In this document: one piece after another, positions 13,634 to 22,535 of the stretch
How positions within the stretch are numbered: position 1 is the stretch's first letter
Layout: every line of letters begins with the position of its first letter
From: a bacterium
GTDB taxonomy: Bacteria; JAUVQV01; DATDCY01
Assembly: GCA_036524115.1 (NCBI GenBank)
Contig: DATDCY010000311.1
Location: 1-23,737 of the forward strand
Direction of reading: 5' to 3'
DNA length: 23,737 nucleotides
Notes under the pieces: generated by a model
The model's database searches: none
What the model was told of the DNA's origin: nothing
Seen by the model: only the letters and a program-made list of their open reading frames with translations
Translations under genes and position numbers: made by a program

Positions 13634-14527
13634 ATGACAATTGCCGCGTGCTATCTATCGTCTGAAGGTGTGGTCCTAGGCTCGGACAGCACCACGACGA
13701 TATTCGTGCCTAACCTTACTGGCCAGGGTGACTTTCATTTCTTCAACCACGGTCAGAAGATTTATGAATTTGGCAACAGTGGATCGACAGTAGGCGTTGT
13801 TCTCTGGGGGCTTGGTAGCCTTGGGGAGAAGAGCTACAGAACATTGATTGCCGAAATTGCAGATGAAGCTTGGCACAGCAACTTAGCGACTCCTGAGCAG
13901 GTTGTTCACCTTGCGCGTGACATGTTCTGGAGTCAATACACTGCAGCTTTCAGGGACGCGCTTGCTCGTGCTAAAGAACTCGAGAGAAAAGGCGCTGGTT
14001 GTACCCCGGAAGAGACGAGAGAACTTGGAAATCTAAGGCAGAACTTTTCAGGCGGGTTCTGTCTTGCTGGACGGTGGGGTGTTAACCGCTCACCGAAAGC
14101 GTTTGAGTTCTGCTTCAATCCCCTCCTTGATGTTGCTCCAGACCCTAACCCGCTTGCCGTGGGGACTGCGAAGTTCTGGGGATTGGAGAACCTAATTCAG
14201 CGACTCTTGTATGGCATAGATGCCCCACTGATAGACCGCATTCTCGGGAGCGGTAAATGGAATGGGACTGACGAGGAATTGTTCCAGTTGATACGCGAGG
14301 GCGTCTTGGGGCAATCGCGCGACTTGCCGTTGAGGGAAGCCGTTGACTGGATCTATTCGAGCATCTACATCACGATAAAGACCTTTAAGTTCTCACATCT
14401 TCTTCCCCTCTGTGGGGGGCCAATAGAGATAGCGGTAATTTCGAGTGACCGTTCCTTTCGATGGGTGAGGCACAAGGAACTCGGAGAGGCAATCACTGCT
14501 CACCGGACCAAGGAGGACAAGGTATGA
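13634..14527 (+). CDS. Proteasome beta-like Ntn hydrolase (stand-alone)
   Basis: This 297-residue protein begins MTIAACYLSSEGVVLGSDST, a pattern of proteasome beta-type and HslV/Anbu-type N-terminal nucleophile hydrolases. Removing Met leaves Thr1, and Asp falls exactly at position 17 as in the proteasome. A Lys in HGQKIYEF (position 41 after Met removal) is in the place of Lys33, with a small insertion, and is followed by a VGVVLWGLGS strand-glycine pattern. The C-terminal GGPIEIAVIS also matches the family. At 297 residues it is longer than HslV or Anbu, with an inserted helical middle (about 75-200). No ATPase partner is seen. GC is visibly lower than in neighbours. Its stop overlaps the next start (ATGA). 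Function as a protease is inferred from these residues. Confidence 0.75.
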   Translation: MTIAACYLSSEGVVLGSDSTTTIFVPNLTGQGDFHFFNHGQKIYEFGNSGSTVGVVLWGLGSLGEKSYRTLIAEIADEAWHSNLATPEQVVHLARDMFWSQYTAAFRDALARAKELERKGAGCTPEETRELGNLRQNFSGGFCLAGRWGVNRSPKAFEFCFNPLLDVAPDPNPLAVGTAKFWGLENLIQRLLYGIDAPLIDRILGSGKWNGTDEELFQLIREGVLGQSRDLPLREAVDWIYSSIYITIKTFKFSHLLPLCGGPIEIAVISSDRSFRWVRHKELGEAITAHRTKEDKV

Positions 14528-14721
14528 ACACGAAGGAGAAACTTGAAGCCCTCCCAGTTGCTCCTTGGGTAATCGAGATGCGTGAGTACTACTTTGAGAA
14601 CGGCAAGTACAGGTCCGAAGATATTCAGAGGCTAATGGGTGATCCCTGCGTCGGGCACGAAGCGGGCAAGGAGAAGTTCCAGCCAGAGAACTATCATCTT
14701 GCCGGAACGACAAGGAAATGA
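14524..14721 (+). CDS. Small protein of unknown function, coupled to the proteasome-like gene
   Basis: A 65-residue, strongly charged protein (Lys and Glu rich, calculated visually) with no signal peptide, membrane segment or recognised motif. Segments such as PWVIEMREYYFENGKYRSED look helical. ATG 14524 overlaps the stop of the preceding gene (ATGA), and AAGGAGG lies just upstream within that gene, so it is very likely translated with it. It could be an activator, inhibitor or adaptor of the Ntn hydrolase, or a substrate; I do not recognise a family. The longer frame from 14461 lies inside the preceding gene and is not the likely start. Confidence 0.6.
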   Translation: MNTKEKLEALPVAPWVIEMREYYFENGKYRSEDIQRLMGDPCVGHEAGKEKFQPENYHLAGTTRK

Positions 14722-14945
14722 GTTGCCAGGCACACTCGCAGAGGCTTGGCGTGGACGAGTTCGAGTCTTTTGAGGCATGTCCTAGGCGTCAAACAATTAG
14801 GGTTGGCAGGAGATACTAACCTCCTCGCGACGTCGATCGTTGTTCGGACAGCCAGGGCGCGTACCGCGAAGCCAGTCAGGGACGCCGTCGCTGCCGCGTT
14901 CGGCCGGCTCGGTGAGGTAGTGCGTGGGAAGACGCGGGCAGCGCG
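14722..14945. other. Intergenic region before hsdR, no gene seen
   Basis: 224 bases between the small protein and hsdR. It holds no credible ORF, only a short inverted repeat (AGGAG at about 14809, CTCCT at about 14821). The composition rises back toward high GC across it. No convincing promoter for hsdR was found. Confidence 0.5.
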
Positions 14946-17441
14946 ATGCTGAACGAAGCCGACACCAGAGCCAAGCTCATCGATCCGGCCATCCACAATT
15001 GCGGCTGGACCGAAGACCTTATCCGCCGGGAAGAAACCGCCGGCACTGTCGAGATCATCAACGGCAAGGCCCGGCGACGCTCGCGCGGCAAGGTCGACTA
15101 CGTGCTTCGGGTCAAGGTCAGTGTCGACACCCAGCCCGTCGCCCTGGCCCTCATTGAGGCAAAAAAGGATACTCTCCACCCGGGCCATGGTCTAGAGCAG
15201 GCCAAGGGGTACGCTGAGTGCAAACGGCTTAACGTTCGCTTTGTCTTCTCGTCTAACGGCCATCAGTTCGTCGAGTTCGATTCGTTTACCGGGCTGACTT
15301 CTCGGCCCACACCCATGGGAGACTTCCCCTCGCCCGCCAATCTCCGCGCTCGCTACGAGAAGGGCATGGGCTTTTCGCTTGAAGCGCCGGCCGCGCGGCC
15401 GCTCTTGCAGTCCTATCCCGGCGGTGAAGGGGCACGTCGCTACTACCAAGACGCCGCGATTCGCGCCGTGATGGAGAAGGTTGCCGCGTGCGAGGCAAGT
15501 GGACAGCCGAAGCGCGCGCTGCTGTCGCTGGCGACCGGGTCCGGCAAGACCTTCATCGCTGTCAACCTGCTCAAGCGCATCTCCGACGCCGGGCAGCTCA
15601 CGCGGGCGCTGTTCGTCTGCGATCGCGATGAGTTGCGCAAGCAGGCGGTCGGCGCCTTTCAGAATGTCTTCGGCGCTGACGCCGCCGAGGTCTACCGCAA
15701 GCCGGACGGGACGAACAACGCCAAGAATGCCCGCATCCACGTCGCCACGTACCAGACTCTCGGCGTGGCGACCGAAGACGGGGACGCGAGCTTCCTGACG
15801 ACCTACTACCCCGAGAACTACTTCACCCATGTCGTCATCGACGAGTGCCACCGGTCGGCGTGGGGCAAGTGGTCGCAGGTGCTCACGCGCAACCGCAACG
15901 CGGTGCAGGTCGGCCTCACCGCAACCCCGAGGCAGCTTGCAGAGACCCTCAAGCGCCAGGTGCAGGCAGTCAACAAGGACCCCTTGCCGCACCTGCAACG
16001 GGCCGCGGAGGGGACCGAGAACCTCGAGAAGGCCAGGAGTGCCGATCAGTCCGTCGGTTATGAGGTCACCCGGGATGTTCTGGCCGACGCCGAGATCACC
16101 GCCAACAACCTGGCTTACTTCGGCGAGCCGGTCTACGAATACGACATCGCCCAGGCCATCGAAGACGGCTATCTTGCCGCCTGCGAAATCCAGAAGGGGC
16201 GGGTGAATCTTGACGACACCGGCATCACGCAAGCGGAGATCATCGCCCGCAACCCTGTCGACGCCATCACCGGGCAGCCCGTCACCCCCGCCCAGATCGA
16301 CGCGATCTACCAGAAGACCGAGTATGAGGACCGCGTCCTTCTGCCCGACCGCGTCCTGGCCATGTGTCAGGACCTGTTCGACTACCTGCTGGAGACGGGA
16401 GGCCCCGAACAGAAGACGATCGTCTTCTGCGCCCGCGATCGCCACGCCGACGACGTGGCGGCCTGCCTGAACAACCTCTACGCGACCTGGTGCGCGGGGA
16501 GCGGGAGGCAGAGGCTGGCCTACTACGCCTTCAAGTGCACCGCCGCCAGCAGCGGCAACGACCAGCTCCCGGACCTGCGGGCCTCCTCCCGCAGCCACTT
16601 CATCGCGACCACGGTCGAGCTGCTGACCACGGGTGTGGACGTCCCCTGCGTGCGGAACATCGTCTTCTTCAAGTACCTCAAGTCGCCGATCAGCTTCTAC
16701 CAGATGGTCGGGCGGGGCACCCGCATCGACGCGCCCACCGGCAAGCTGATGTTCCGCGTCTACGACTACACCGACGCCACACGGCTCTTCGGCGAGGACT
16801 TTCTCACCAAGCCGCCGGGCTCGGGCGGGGAGGGGCCTGGGGTCGACGGCCCCGATCCGCCCCCACCGTCGGAGCCGCAGATCACGGTCGAGGGTTTCGA
16901 AGTCCACGTCACCGACGCCGGGCGCTTCATCGTCGCCGATGTCAACGGCAAGGCGATGCCGGTGCCCGTCGAGGAGTACAAGGCGCGCCTGGCGGCCCGG
17001 CTCGTGCAGGAGGTTCGCACGCTCGAAGACTTCCGTGGTCGATGGATCAACCCGCCATCGCGCCAGGAACTCGTCGACACCCTCGTGAGTTCCGGGTACT
17101 CGCCGACCGTCGTGCGCATGGTGGACGACCGGCAGGACTACGACCTGTACGACGTGCTGGCCGAGCTTGGCTGGGGGATGAGCCCACGCACCCGCCGCGA
17201 CCGCTCGCTGGCCTTCACCTACAAGCACGAGGAGTGGATCAACGCGCTGCCCGGCAGGGCCCCGGCCACCGTGCGCGCTATCGCCAGCCAGTTCGAGCGC
17301 GGCGGCACCGAGGGCCTGGAGAACCCGCAGATCTTCCAGACGCCCGAGGTCAAGTCGGCCGGCGGCCTCGCGGCGTTGCAGATGGCGGGCAATCCCCGCG
17401 ACCTGCTTGTTGAGACGAAGACGAGGATGTTCGCAGCATGA
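14946..17441 (+). CDS. hsdR: Type I restriction enzyme subunit R (HsdR, EcoEI-type)
   Basis: This is the motor-nuclease subunit of a type I restriction system, which translocates DNA and cuts unmethylated DNA. The 831-residue protein has an N-terminal HSDR_N nuclease domain with Asp near residue 50 (KVDYVLRV) and E-x-K near 70 (ALIEAKKD). The superfamily 2 helicase core follows: LATGSGKTF near 195-203, VIDECHRS near 296-303, GLTATPR near 322, TTGVDVP and QMVGRGTRID. The C-terminal region has RVYDYTDATRLFGEDF and the EcoEI-type tail. ATG 14946 was chosen because it precedes the conserved ADTRAKLIDPAI. The stop at 17441 overlaps the ATG of hsdS (ATGA). Confidence 0.94.
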   Translation: MLNEADTRAKLIDPAIHNCGWTEDLIRREETAGTVEIINGKARRRSRGKVDYVLRVKVSVDTQPVALALIEAKKDTLHPGHGLEQAKGYAECKRLNVRFVFSSNGHQFVEFDSFTGLTSRPTPMGDFPSPANLRARYEKGMGFSLEAPAARPLLQSYPGGEGARRYYQDAAIRAVMEKVAACEASGQPKRALLSLATGSGKTFIAVNLLKRISDAGQLTRALFVCDRDELRKQAVGAFQNVFGADAAEVYRKPDGTNNAKNARIHVATYQTLGVATEDGDASFLTTYYPENYFTHVVIDECHRSAWGKWSQVLTRNRNAVQVGLTATPRQLAETLKRQVQAVNKDPLPHLQRAAEGTENLEKARSADQSVGYEVTRDVLADAEITANNLAYFGEPVYEYDIAQAIEDGYLAACEIQKGRVNLDDTGITQAEIIARNPVDAITGQPVTPAQIDAIYQKTEYEDRVLLPDRVLAMCQDLFDYLLETGGPEQKTIVFCARDRHADDVAACLNNLYATWCAGSGRQRLAYYAFKCTAASSGNDQLPDLRASSRSHFIATTVELLTTGVDVPCVRNIVFFKYLKSPISFYQMVGRGTRIDAPTGKLMFRVYDYTDATRLFGEDFLTKPPGSGGEGPGVDGPDPPPPSEPQITVEGFEVHVTDAGRFIVADVNGKAMPVPVEEYKARLAARLVQEVRTLEDFRGRWINPPSRQELVDTLVSSGYSPTVVRMVDDRQDYDLYDVLAELGWGMSPRTRRDRSLAFTYKHEEWINALPGRAPATVRAIASQFERGGTEGLENPQIFQTPEVKSAGGLAALQMAGNPRDLLVETKTRMFAA

Positions 17442-18703
17442 CCGCGACGGCAGTGGCGAAGGAATCGCGGAGGCAACTTCCTGCGGGCTGGCGGTGGGTC
17501 AAGCTGGGGGACATCTGCAAGGGACCAGGGCAATACGGTACCTCTACCAAGTCCAATGGTGACGAGCGAGGAGTCCCCGTCTTGGGCATGTACCACATCC
17601 ACGAAGGGCGTATCCGCTGGGAGAACGTCTCTCATGTAGACTTGCAGGCCGACGAGCTTTCGAAGTATCGACTACTCAAAGGCGACCTGCTCTTCAATCG
17701 AACGAACTCCGCGGAATTGGTTGGCAAGACGGCAGTCTATGACACCGATAGATCCGCGGTGTTTGCTTCCTATCTGATTCGCTTTCGACTAATTGAGGGA
17801 ACAGCAGATTCGCACTTTGTGTCAGCCTTCATCAATTCTCCTGGCGGCCGAAGGTTCATCGAGGGGAATATGGCTCGGGCGATAGGCCAGGTGAATATCA
17901 GTGCGTCGGCCATGCGCATAATGCCAGTGCCCGTGCCACCTCTTGCGGAGCAGCGGCGGATCGCGCGGGTGTTGCGCGAGCAGATGGCGGCGGTGGAGCG
18001 GGTGCGCGCTGCGGCCCAGGCCCGCCTTGAGGCGGCAAAGGAGCTGCCGGCTGCTTTTCTCAGCCAGATCTTCCCACAACCGGGCTATCCTCTTCCCGCC
18101 GACTGGCGTTGGGTGCGATTGGGGGATCATGCCGTCAAGATCGGCAGCGGGTTGACCCCGCTAGGGGGCCAGGCTGCTTACGTCGCGAGTGGCATCAGTC
18201 TTGTTCGCAGTCAGAATGTGCGTATGAACGGCTTCTCCATGGCGGGCTTGGCGTACATAACTGAGGAACAAGACCGGGCTATGTCTGAGAGCCGTGTACA
18301 AGCGCAGGATGTTCTTCTCAATATCACGGGAGCATCTATCGGCAGGGTTTGCGTTGTTCCTGAGACGGCGCTGCCAGCAAACGTGAATCAGCACGTCAGT
18401 ATTATTCGCAGTGACGGTTCGCTTGATCCATGGTTCCTGTCGCTGTTTCTTTCTACGTCGCAGTTTCAAGAGCGTATCCTGAAGGCTCAGGCGGGAGCAA
18501 CAAGGCAGGCTCTCACAAAGAGTCTAATCGCCGCCTTCGAAATCCCACTCGCCCCGATCGAAGATCAGCGGCGTATCGCTTCGGGGTTGCGTGAACAGAT
18601 GGGGACAGCGGAAGCTGCTTGTGCGGCCGCGGAAGCTGAACTGAACACGATCAACGCCTTGCCCGCGGCGTTGCTGCGCCGAGCCTTCAACGGGGAGATC
18701 TGA
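17438..18703 (+). CDS. hsdS: Type I restriction-modification specificity subunit (HsdS)
   Basis: This 421-residue protein supplies DNA target recognition for the type I complex. Two target-recognition domains are visible, each opening with the same pattern (LPAGWRWVKLGDIC near residue 10, LPADWRWVRLGDHA near 212). Each is followed by a conserved spacer helix (PPLAEQRRIARVLREQM near 167, APIEDQRRIASGLREQM near 368). The repeated layout is diagnostic of HsdS. The ATG at 17438 overlaps the hsdR stop. The recognition site cannot be read from the sequence. The target-recognition segments are lower in GC than hsdR and hsdM, as expected for swapped recognition domains. Confidence 0.95.
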   Translation: MTATAVAKESRRQLPAGWRWVKLGDICKGPGQYGTSTKSNGDERGVPVLGMYHIHEGRIRWENVSHVDLQADELSKYRLLKGDLLFNRTNSAELVGKTAVYDTDRSAVFASYLIRFRLIEGTADSHFVSAFINSPGGRRFIEGNMARAIGQVNISASAMRIMPVPVPPLAEQRRIARVLREQMAAVERVRAAAQARLEAAKELPAAFLSQIFPQPGYPLPADWRWVRLGDHAVKIGSGLTPLGGQAAYVASGISLVRSQNVRMNGFSMAGLAYITEEQDRAMSESRVQAQDVLLNITGASIGRVCVVPETALPANVNQHVSIIRSDGSLDPWFLSLFLSTSQFQERILKAQAGATRQALTKSLIAAFEIPLAPIEDQRRIASGLREQMGTAEAACAAAEAELNTINALPAALLRRAFNGEI

Positions 18704-18903
18704 GCTTCGATGCTTGGAGGTCGTGACGATGCAATTGGCCGGCGGAGGGGTGGCGCGGAGGGGAGGACTCCGCCGCGCGGAGCGGAGTGAGCACGGTGGA
18801 GGTCCGCAGCGACAGGACCCCGCAGCCTGCACGGGCCACGTGTTGCACCAGCACAGGCACTTGCGCCAAGCGCCAGGGCCACGATAGAGGAGTCGCGTCA
18901 GGC
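18704..18903. other. Gap between hsdS and rhuM-fic
   Basis: Two hundred bases with no gene. A small GC-rich hairpin (CTCCGC at 18768-18773, GCGGAG at 18777-18782) is visible. An in-frame GTG at 18787 could extend the next gene by 39 residues, but those look like random translation. A ribosome binding site (GAGGAG, about 18888-18893) supports the start at 18904. Confidence 0.45.
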
Positions 18904-19935
18904 ATGGCCAAGAGAGCGAAGACTCGTGACGAGGAAACGCAAGCCATCCGCGGCGGCAAGGGCGAGATCATCCTCTACAAGGAGGAGCAGGGAGCTCCGG
19001 CCCTGGAAGTCCGGCTAGAACAGGAATCCCTGTGGCTGAACCTGAACCAGATTTCCGCCCTCTTCGAACGGGACAAGTCGGTTATTTCCAGGCACCTGGG
19101 GAACGTTTTCCGGGAAGGAGAACTTGATCGCCGGGCAGTTGTTGCATTTTTTGCAACAACTGCCGCTGATGGCAAAACCTACCAGGTGGAGTATTTCAAT
19201 CTCGACGCCGTACTTTCCGTCGGCTATCGGGTGAACTCGAAGCGCGGCACGCAGTTTCGCATCTGGGCGACGAACGTGCTGCGAGAGCACCTGGTCCGGG
19301 GGCTTACCATCAACCGCCGGCGCCTCGAGACCAATGCTCGCGAGATCGAAGCGGCGCTGGAAATGATGCGGCGAATCGCCTCGAGCCCGCGTCTGACCAC
19401 CGAGCAGGGACGCGGCCTGGTGGAGGTCATCGCCCGCTACACCCAGACCTTTCTCTGGCTGCAGCGGTACGACGAAGGCCTCCTGACCGAGCCCAAGGGC
19501 GAGCCTGGCGGCATACTCCCCGCTGCCGAGGAGGCGCGGGCCGCCATCGGCGATCTCAAGGTGAACCTCGTCGCTCGCAAAGAGGCCGGGGATCTCTTCG
19601 GGCAGGAACGTGCGGAGGGCCTGGCGTCGATCCTGGGGAACCTGGAACAGAGCGTCCTCGGCCATCCGGCTTATCCGACCGTGGAGGCCAAAGCCGCCCA
19701 CCTGCTCTACTTCGTCATCAAGAACCATCCGTTCTCCGACGGCAACAAGCGCATAGGCGCCATGCTCTTCGTCGACTTTCTCAACCGCAACGGGCGGCTG
19801 TTTAGACCGAGCGGCGAAGCCGTCATCAACGACGTCGGGTTGGCCGCGCTGACACTGCTGATTGCGGAATCCAATCCGCGGGACAAGGACACCTTGATCA
19901 GGCTGACCATGAACATGCTGGCACGGGAGCAGTAG
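18904..19935 (+). CDS. RhuM-Fic/Doc domain protein inside the hsd locus
   Basis: This 343-residue protein has an N-terminal RhuM-type region (about 20-140; LWLNLNQISALFERDKSVISRHL with FNLDAVLSVGYRVNSKRG), which is related to virulence-protein RhuM and phage DNA-binding proteins. A linker follows, and then a C-terminal Fic/Doc fold with the catalytic motif HPFSDGNKRIG starting at His275. That motif is the intact AMPylation-type loop H-x-F-x-D-G-N-K-R. I chose ATG 18904 because GAGGAG precedes it. It lies between hsdS and hsdM with only a 2-base gap before hsdM, so it belongs to the same transcript. Similar genes are known within type I restriction loci. Whether it is toxic or regulatory is not shown. 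Confidence 0.9.
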   Translation: MAKRAKTRDEETQAIRGGKGEIILYKEEQGAPALEVRLEQESLWLNLNQISALFERDKSVISRHLGNVFREGELDRRAVVAFFATTAADGKTYQVEYFNLDAVLSVGYRVNSKRGTQFRIWATNVLREHLVRGLTINRRRLETNAREIEAALEMMRRIASSPRLTTEQGRGLVEVIARYTQTFLWLQRYDEGLLTEPKGEPGGILPAAEEARAAIGDLKVNLVARKEAGDLFGQERAEGLASILGNLEQSVLGHPAYPTVEAKAAHLLYFVIKNHPFSDGNKRIGAMLFVDFLNRNGRLFRPSGEAVINDVGLAALTLLIAESNPRDKDTLIRLTMNMLAREQ

Positions 19936-19937
19936 GC

Positions 19938-21695
19938 ATGCCAAGAGAAGGAAGAAAGAACGGCAACGTGAAGCGGCTGCCCACCCAGCAGTCGGTCGAT
20001 CAAGCCGTCAAGAGCATCTGCGACATCATGCGCCGCGGCAACTGCGCCGGGGCGATGCAGTACGTCCCCGAGCTGACCTGGATCCTCTTCCTGCGCATCC
20101 TCGACGAGAAGGAGCACCGCGAAGAGCAGGAGGCCGAGGCGCTCGGCGTGCCGTTCCGCCCCTCGCTGAAGGCGCCTTTTCGCTGGCGCGACTGGGCCGC
20201 GCCGCCGGAGAAGCTCGCCGCCGGGGAGACCACCAAGCGCGTCGAACTGCAGAACTCGCCCCAGAACGCCTTCTTCAGCTTCGTCAACCAGGAACTGCTG
20301 CCGTACCTGAAGAACCTGGAAAAGCACCCTGACGCCTCGCCGCGGCAGAAGGTCATCAGCGAGATCATGACGGGCGTCGAGCGGGTCCGCATCGACACCG
20401 AGCGCAACTTTCTCGACGTGCTGGACAAGGTGGACGAGCTGACCACCGAGGCGGTGGACCCGACGCACGTCTTCACGCTCTCCCAGGTCTACGAAGGGCT
20501 GCTCCTGAGGATGGGCGAAAAGGGCAACGACGGCGGCCAGTTCTTCACGCCGCGGCAGGTCATCAGGGCGATGGTCCAGGTGATCGACCCGAAGACGGAC
20601 GAGACGATCTACGATCCGGGCTGCGGCACCGGGGGCTTCCTGGCACAGAGCTTCGAGCACATCGCCGGAAATCTCGGCGCCGACGCCACGGCGGATCAGC
20701 TCGAGACGCTCAAGCAGCGGGCGTTCTGGGGCCGCGAGAAAGAGAACCTCATCTACCCTATCGCGCTGGCGAACCTCGTCCTGCACGGCATCGACAAGCC
20801 GAACCTCTGGCACGGCAACACGCTGACCGGGCAGGAGATCTACGGCGGCTTGTTCGAGGGTGCGCCTCAGGCTTTCGACGTGATCCTCACCAATCCCCCC
20901 TTCGGCGGCAAGGAAGGCAAGGAGGCGCAGACCAACTTCGACTACAAGACCGGTGCGACGCAGGTGCTCTTCCTCCAGCACGTCATGCGCAGCCTGCGCA
21001 ACGGCGGCCGGTGCGGCATCGTCCTGGACGAGGGGCTGCTCTTCCGCACGAACGAGGAGGCGTTCGTCAAGACCAAGCGCAAGCTGCTCGACGATTGCGA
21101 CCTCTGGTGCGTGGTGAGCCTGCCGGGCGGCGTGTTCACGGCCGCCGGGGCGGGGGTCAAGACCAATCTGCTGTTCTTCACGAAGGGTCGGCCGACGGGA
21201 AAGGTCTGGTACTACGACCTGTCCGAACTGAAGATCCGCAAGAAGAATCCCCTGCTGCTCAAGCACTTCGAGGATTTCCTCCGACTGCTGCCGGCACGGG
21301 CGGACAGCGACCTGTCATGGACGGTAGACATGGACGAGCGCAAGCGCGTCGCGGCGGAGGACGCCCGGCCGCTCAAGGAGCAGTCCACGGCCAAAGGCCA
21401 GGAGGCCGCGCGGTGGTCGCAGCAGGTCGCCGAGCTGAAGAAGGCCCGTCCGCGCGACGATCGGGCCATCGAGGCTGCGCAGGCGAAGGCCAAGGAGCTG
21501 ACGCGCGAGGCACGGGAGCTGGCCGCCAAGGCTAGAGAGATCGAGGACGCCATCTACGACCTGAAAGCCGTCAATCCGCACAAGAAGCCGATCGTGGATA
21601 CGCGAACCCCAGAGGAGCTGCTGGAGATCATCGAGACCAAGGGCAGGGAAGTGGCGGCGGCCTTGGCCGAGCTGCGGTTGAAGACGCATTGCTGA
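19938..21695 (+). CDS. hsdM: Type I restriction-modification methyltransferase (HsdM)
   Basis: This 585-residue protein is the adenine-N6 methyltransferase subunit. It has the N-terminal HsdM_N helical domain (VDQAVKSICDIMRRGN onward). The SAM motif YDPGCGTGGFL lies near residues 224-234 and the catalytic NPPF near 318 (ILTNPPFGGKEG). GQFFTPRQVIRAMV precedes the SAM motif as usual. The C-terminus is rich in charged helices (about 470-540), probably a coiled coil contacting HsdS. The gene starts 2 bases after the rhuM-fic stop. With hsdR and hsdS it completes a type I system, although hsdM is last, unlike the common hsdM-hsdS-hsdR order. Confidence 0.95.
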   Translation: MPREGRKNGNVKRLPTQQSVDQAVKSICDIMRRGNCAGAMQYVPELTWILFLRILDEKEHREEQEAEALGVPFRPSLKAPFRWRDWAAPPEKLAAGETTKRVELQNSPQNAFFSFVNQELLPYLKNLEKHPDASPRQKVISEIMTGVERVRIDTERNFLDVLDKVDELTTEAVDPTHVFTLSQVYEGLLLRMGEKGNDGGQFFTPRQVIRAMVQVIDPKTDETIYDPGCGTGGFLAQSFEHIAGNLGADATADQLETLKQRAFWGREKENLIYPIALANLVLHGIDKPNLWHGNTLTGQEIYGGLFEGAPQAFDVILTNPPFGGKEGKEAQTNFDYKTGATQVLFLQHVMRSLRNGGRCGIVLDEGLLFRTNEEAFVKTKRKLLDDCDLWCVVSLPGGVFTAAGAGVKTNLLFFTKGRPTGKVWYYDLSELKIRKKNPLLLKHFEDFLRLLPARADSDLSWTVDMDERKRVAAEDARPLKEQSTAKGQEAARWSQQVAELKKARPRDDRAIEAAQAKAKELTREARELAAKAREIEDAIYDLKAVNPHKKPIVDTRTPEELLEIIETKGREVAAALAELRLKTHC

Positions 21696-21731
21696 CCTTG
21701 CGCTCTGAAAGAGCTGCGCGCAGCGGCTGTC

Positions 21732-21746
21732 AGCGCCGGGAGCGCT
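21732..21746. terminator. Weak hairpin between convergent hsdM and FKBP genes
   Basis: AGCGC (21732-21736) and GCGCT (21742-21746) form a 5-bp stem with a 5-base loop in the 61-base gap between the two convergent genes. There is no T tract on either strand, so a terminator role is weakly supported. Confidence 0.25.
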
Positions 21747-21756
21747 CCTCCGTTGC

Positions 21757-22485
21757 TTATCTCTGAGGGCCCCCCTCCTTCGGACTTCGAACAGATACGA
21801 GCTCGAGCTCGAAGATGAGCGTCTGATTCGGTCCGATGCGGGCGTCGCCACCTCGCTCGCCGTAGGCGAGATGGGGCGGGATGAAGAGCTGCCACTTGGA
21901 GCCTTCAGGCATGAGCTGCAATGCCTCCTTCCAGCCAGGAATGACTGCCGTGACCTTGAAGGACGCTGGTGTTTCGGCCCCGGAGCTGTCCAGTTCGGTC
22001 CCGTCGAGCAGCGTACCCCGGTAGCGACACTCCACGGTGTCCGCTTCCGCGGGCTTCGCACCGTCGCCGGACGTGAGGATCTTGTACTGCAGTCCGCTCG
22101 GCAAGGTCACCACCCCTGTCTTCGTCCTGTTCTCCGCGAGGAAGGCCTCCCCCTTCGCCTTGTTCTCCGCCGCCACGATCTTCATGACCTCAGCCTGCCT
22201 GCGGCTCAACTCATGTCGAAACGCGATCATGATCGTGTTCAGGTCTTCTTCAGGCACGAGGAGCTTCTCGCCCGCGAGCCCGTCCTTCAAGCCCTTCATC
22301 ACGAGGTCCGCGTCGGTCTCGATCCCCTGGCGCTTGAGGCTTCTCGCCAGATCGACCCCGATGCCGTAGTTCACCTTTTCCTTGAGGGTCTTGAGAACCG
22401 GCGTCTCCTCTGCGCCTGCCTGAGAAGCGAGAAGCGCGACTCCCAGGACCGCCAGCCACTTCAGGGTCGTGCTCTTCCGCGTCAT
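21757..22485 (-). CDS. FKBP-type peptidyl-prolyl cis-trans isomerase, exported (Mip/FkpA-like)
   Basis: This 242-residue protein has a signal peptide (MTRKSTTLKWLAVLGVALLASQAGA), an N-terminal dimerisation domain of helices (about 26-125) and a C-terminal FKBP domain with VECRYRGTLLDGTELDSS, VIPGWKEALQLMPEGSKWQLFIPPHLAYGERG and LIFELELVSV. It acts as a periplasmic folding helper. I chose ATG 22485, where AGGAAGAGGG precedes the start closely and the hydrophobic core follows; the longer frame from 22536 overlaps the lipoprotein stop and lacks a better site. The architecture is that of Mip and FkpA. It sits 50 bases downstream of the lipoprotein gene and may share its transcript. Confidence 0.93.
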   Translation of the reverse strand: MTRKSTTLKWLAVLGVALLASQAGAEETPVLKTLKEKVNYGIGVDLARSLKRQGIETDADLVMKGLKDGLAGEKLLVPEEDLNTIMIAFRHELSRRQAEVMKIVAAENKAKGEAFLAENRTKTGVVTLPSGLQYKILTSGDGAKPAEADTVECRYRGTLLDGTELDSSGAETPASFKVTAVIPGWKEALQLMPEGSKWQLFIPPHLAYGERGGDARIGPNQTLIFELELVSVRSPKEGGPQR

Positions 22486-22535
22486 CCCTCTTCCTCGCAC
22501 AATTGGATCTCCCCGGTTTCCTGCTTCCCTTTTCA

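Noticed and set aside
15192-17228. Long - strand frame opposite hsdR
   Set aside because: Antisense shadow of hsdR, which has all helicase and nuclease motifs on the + strand.
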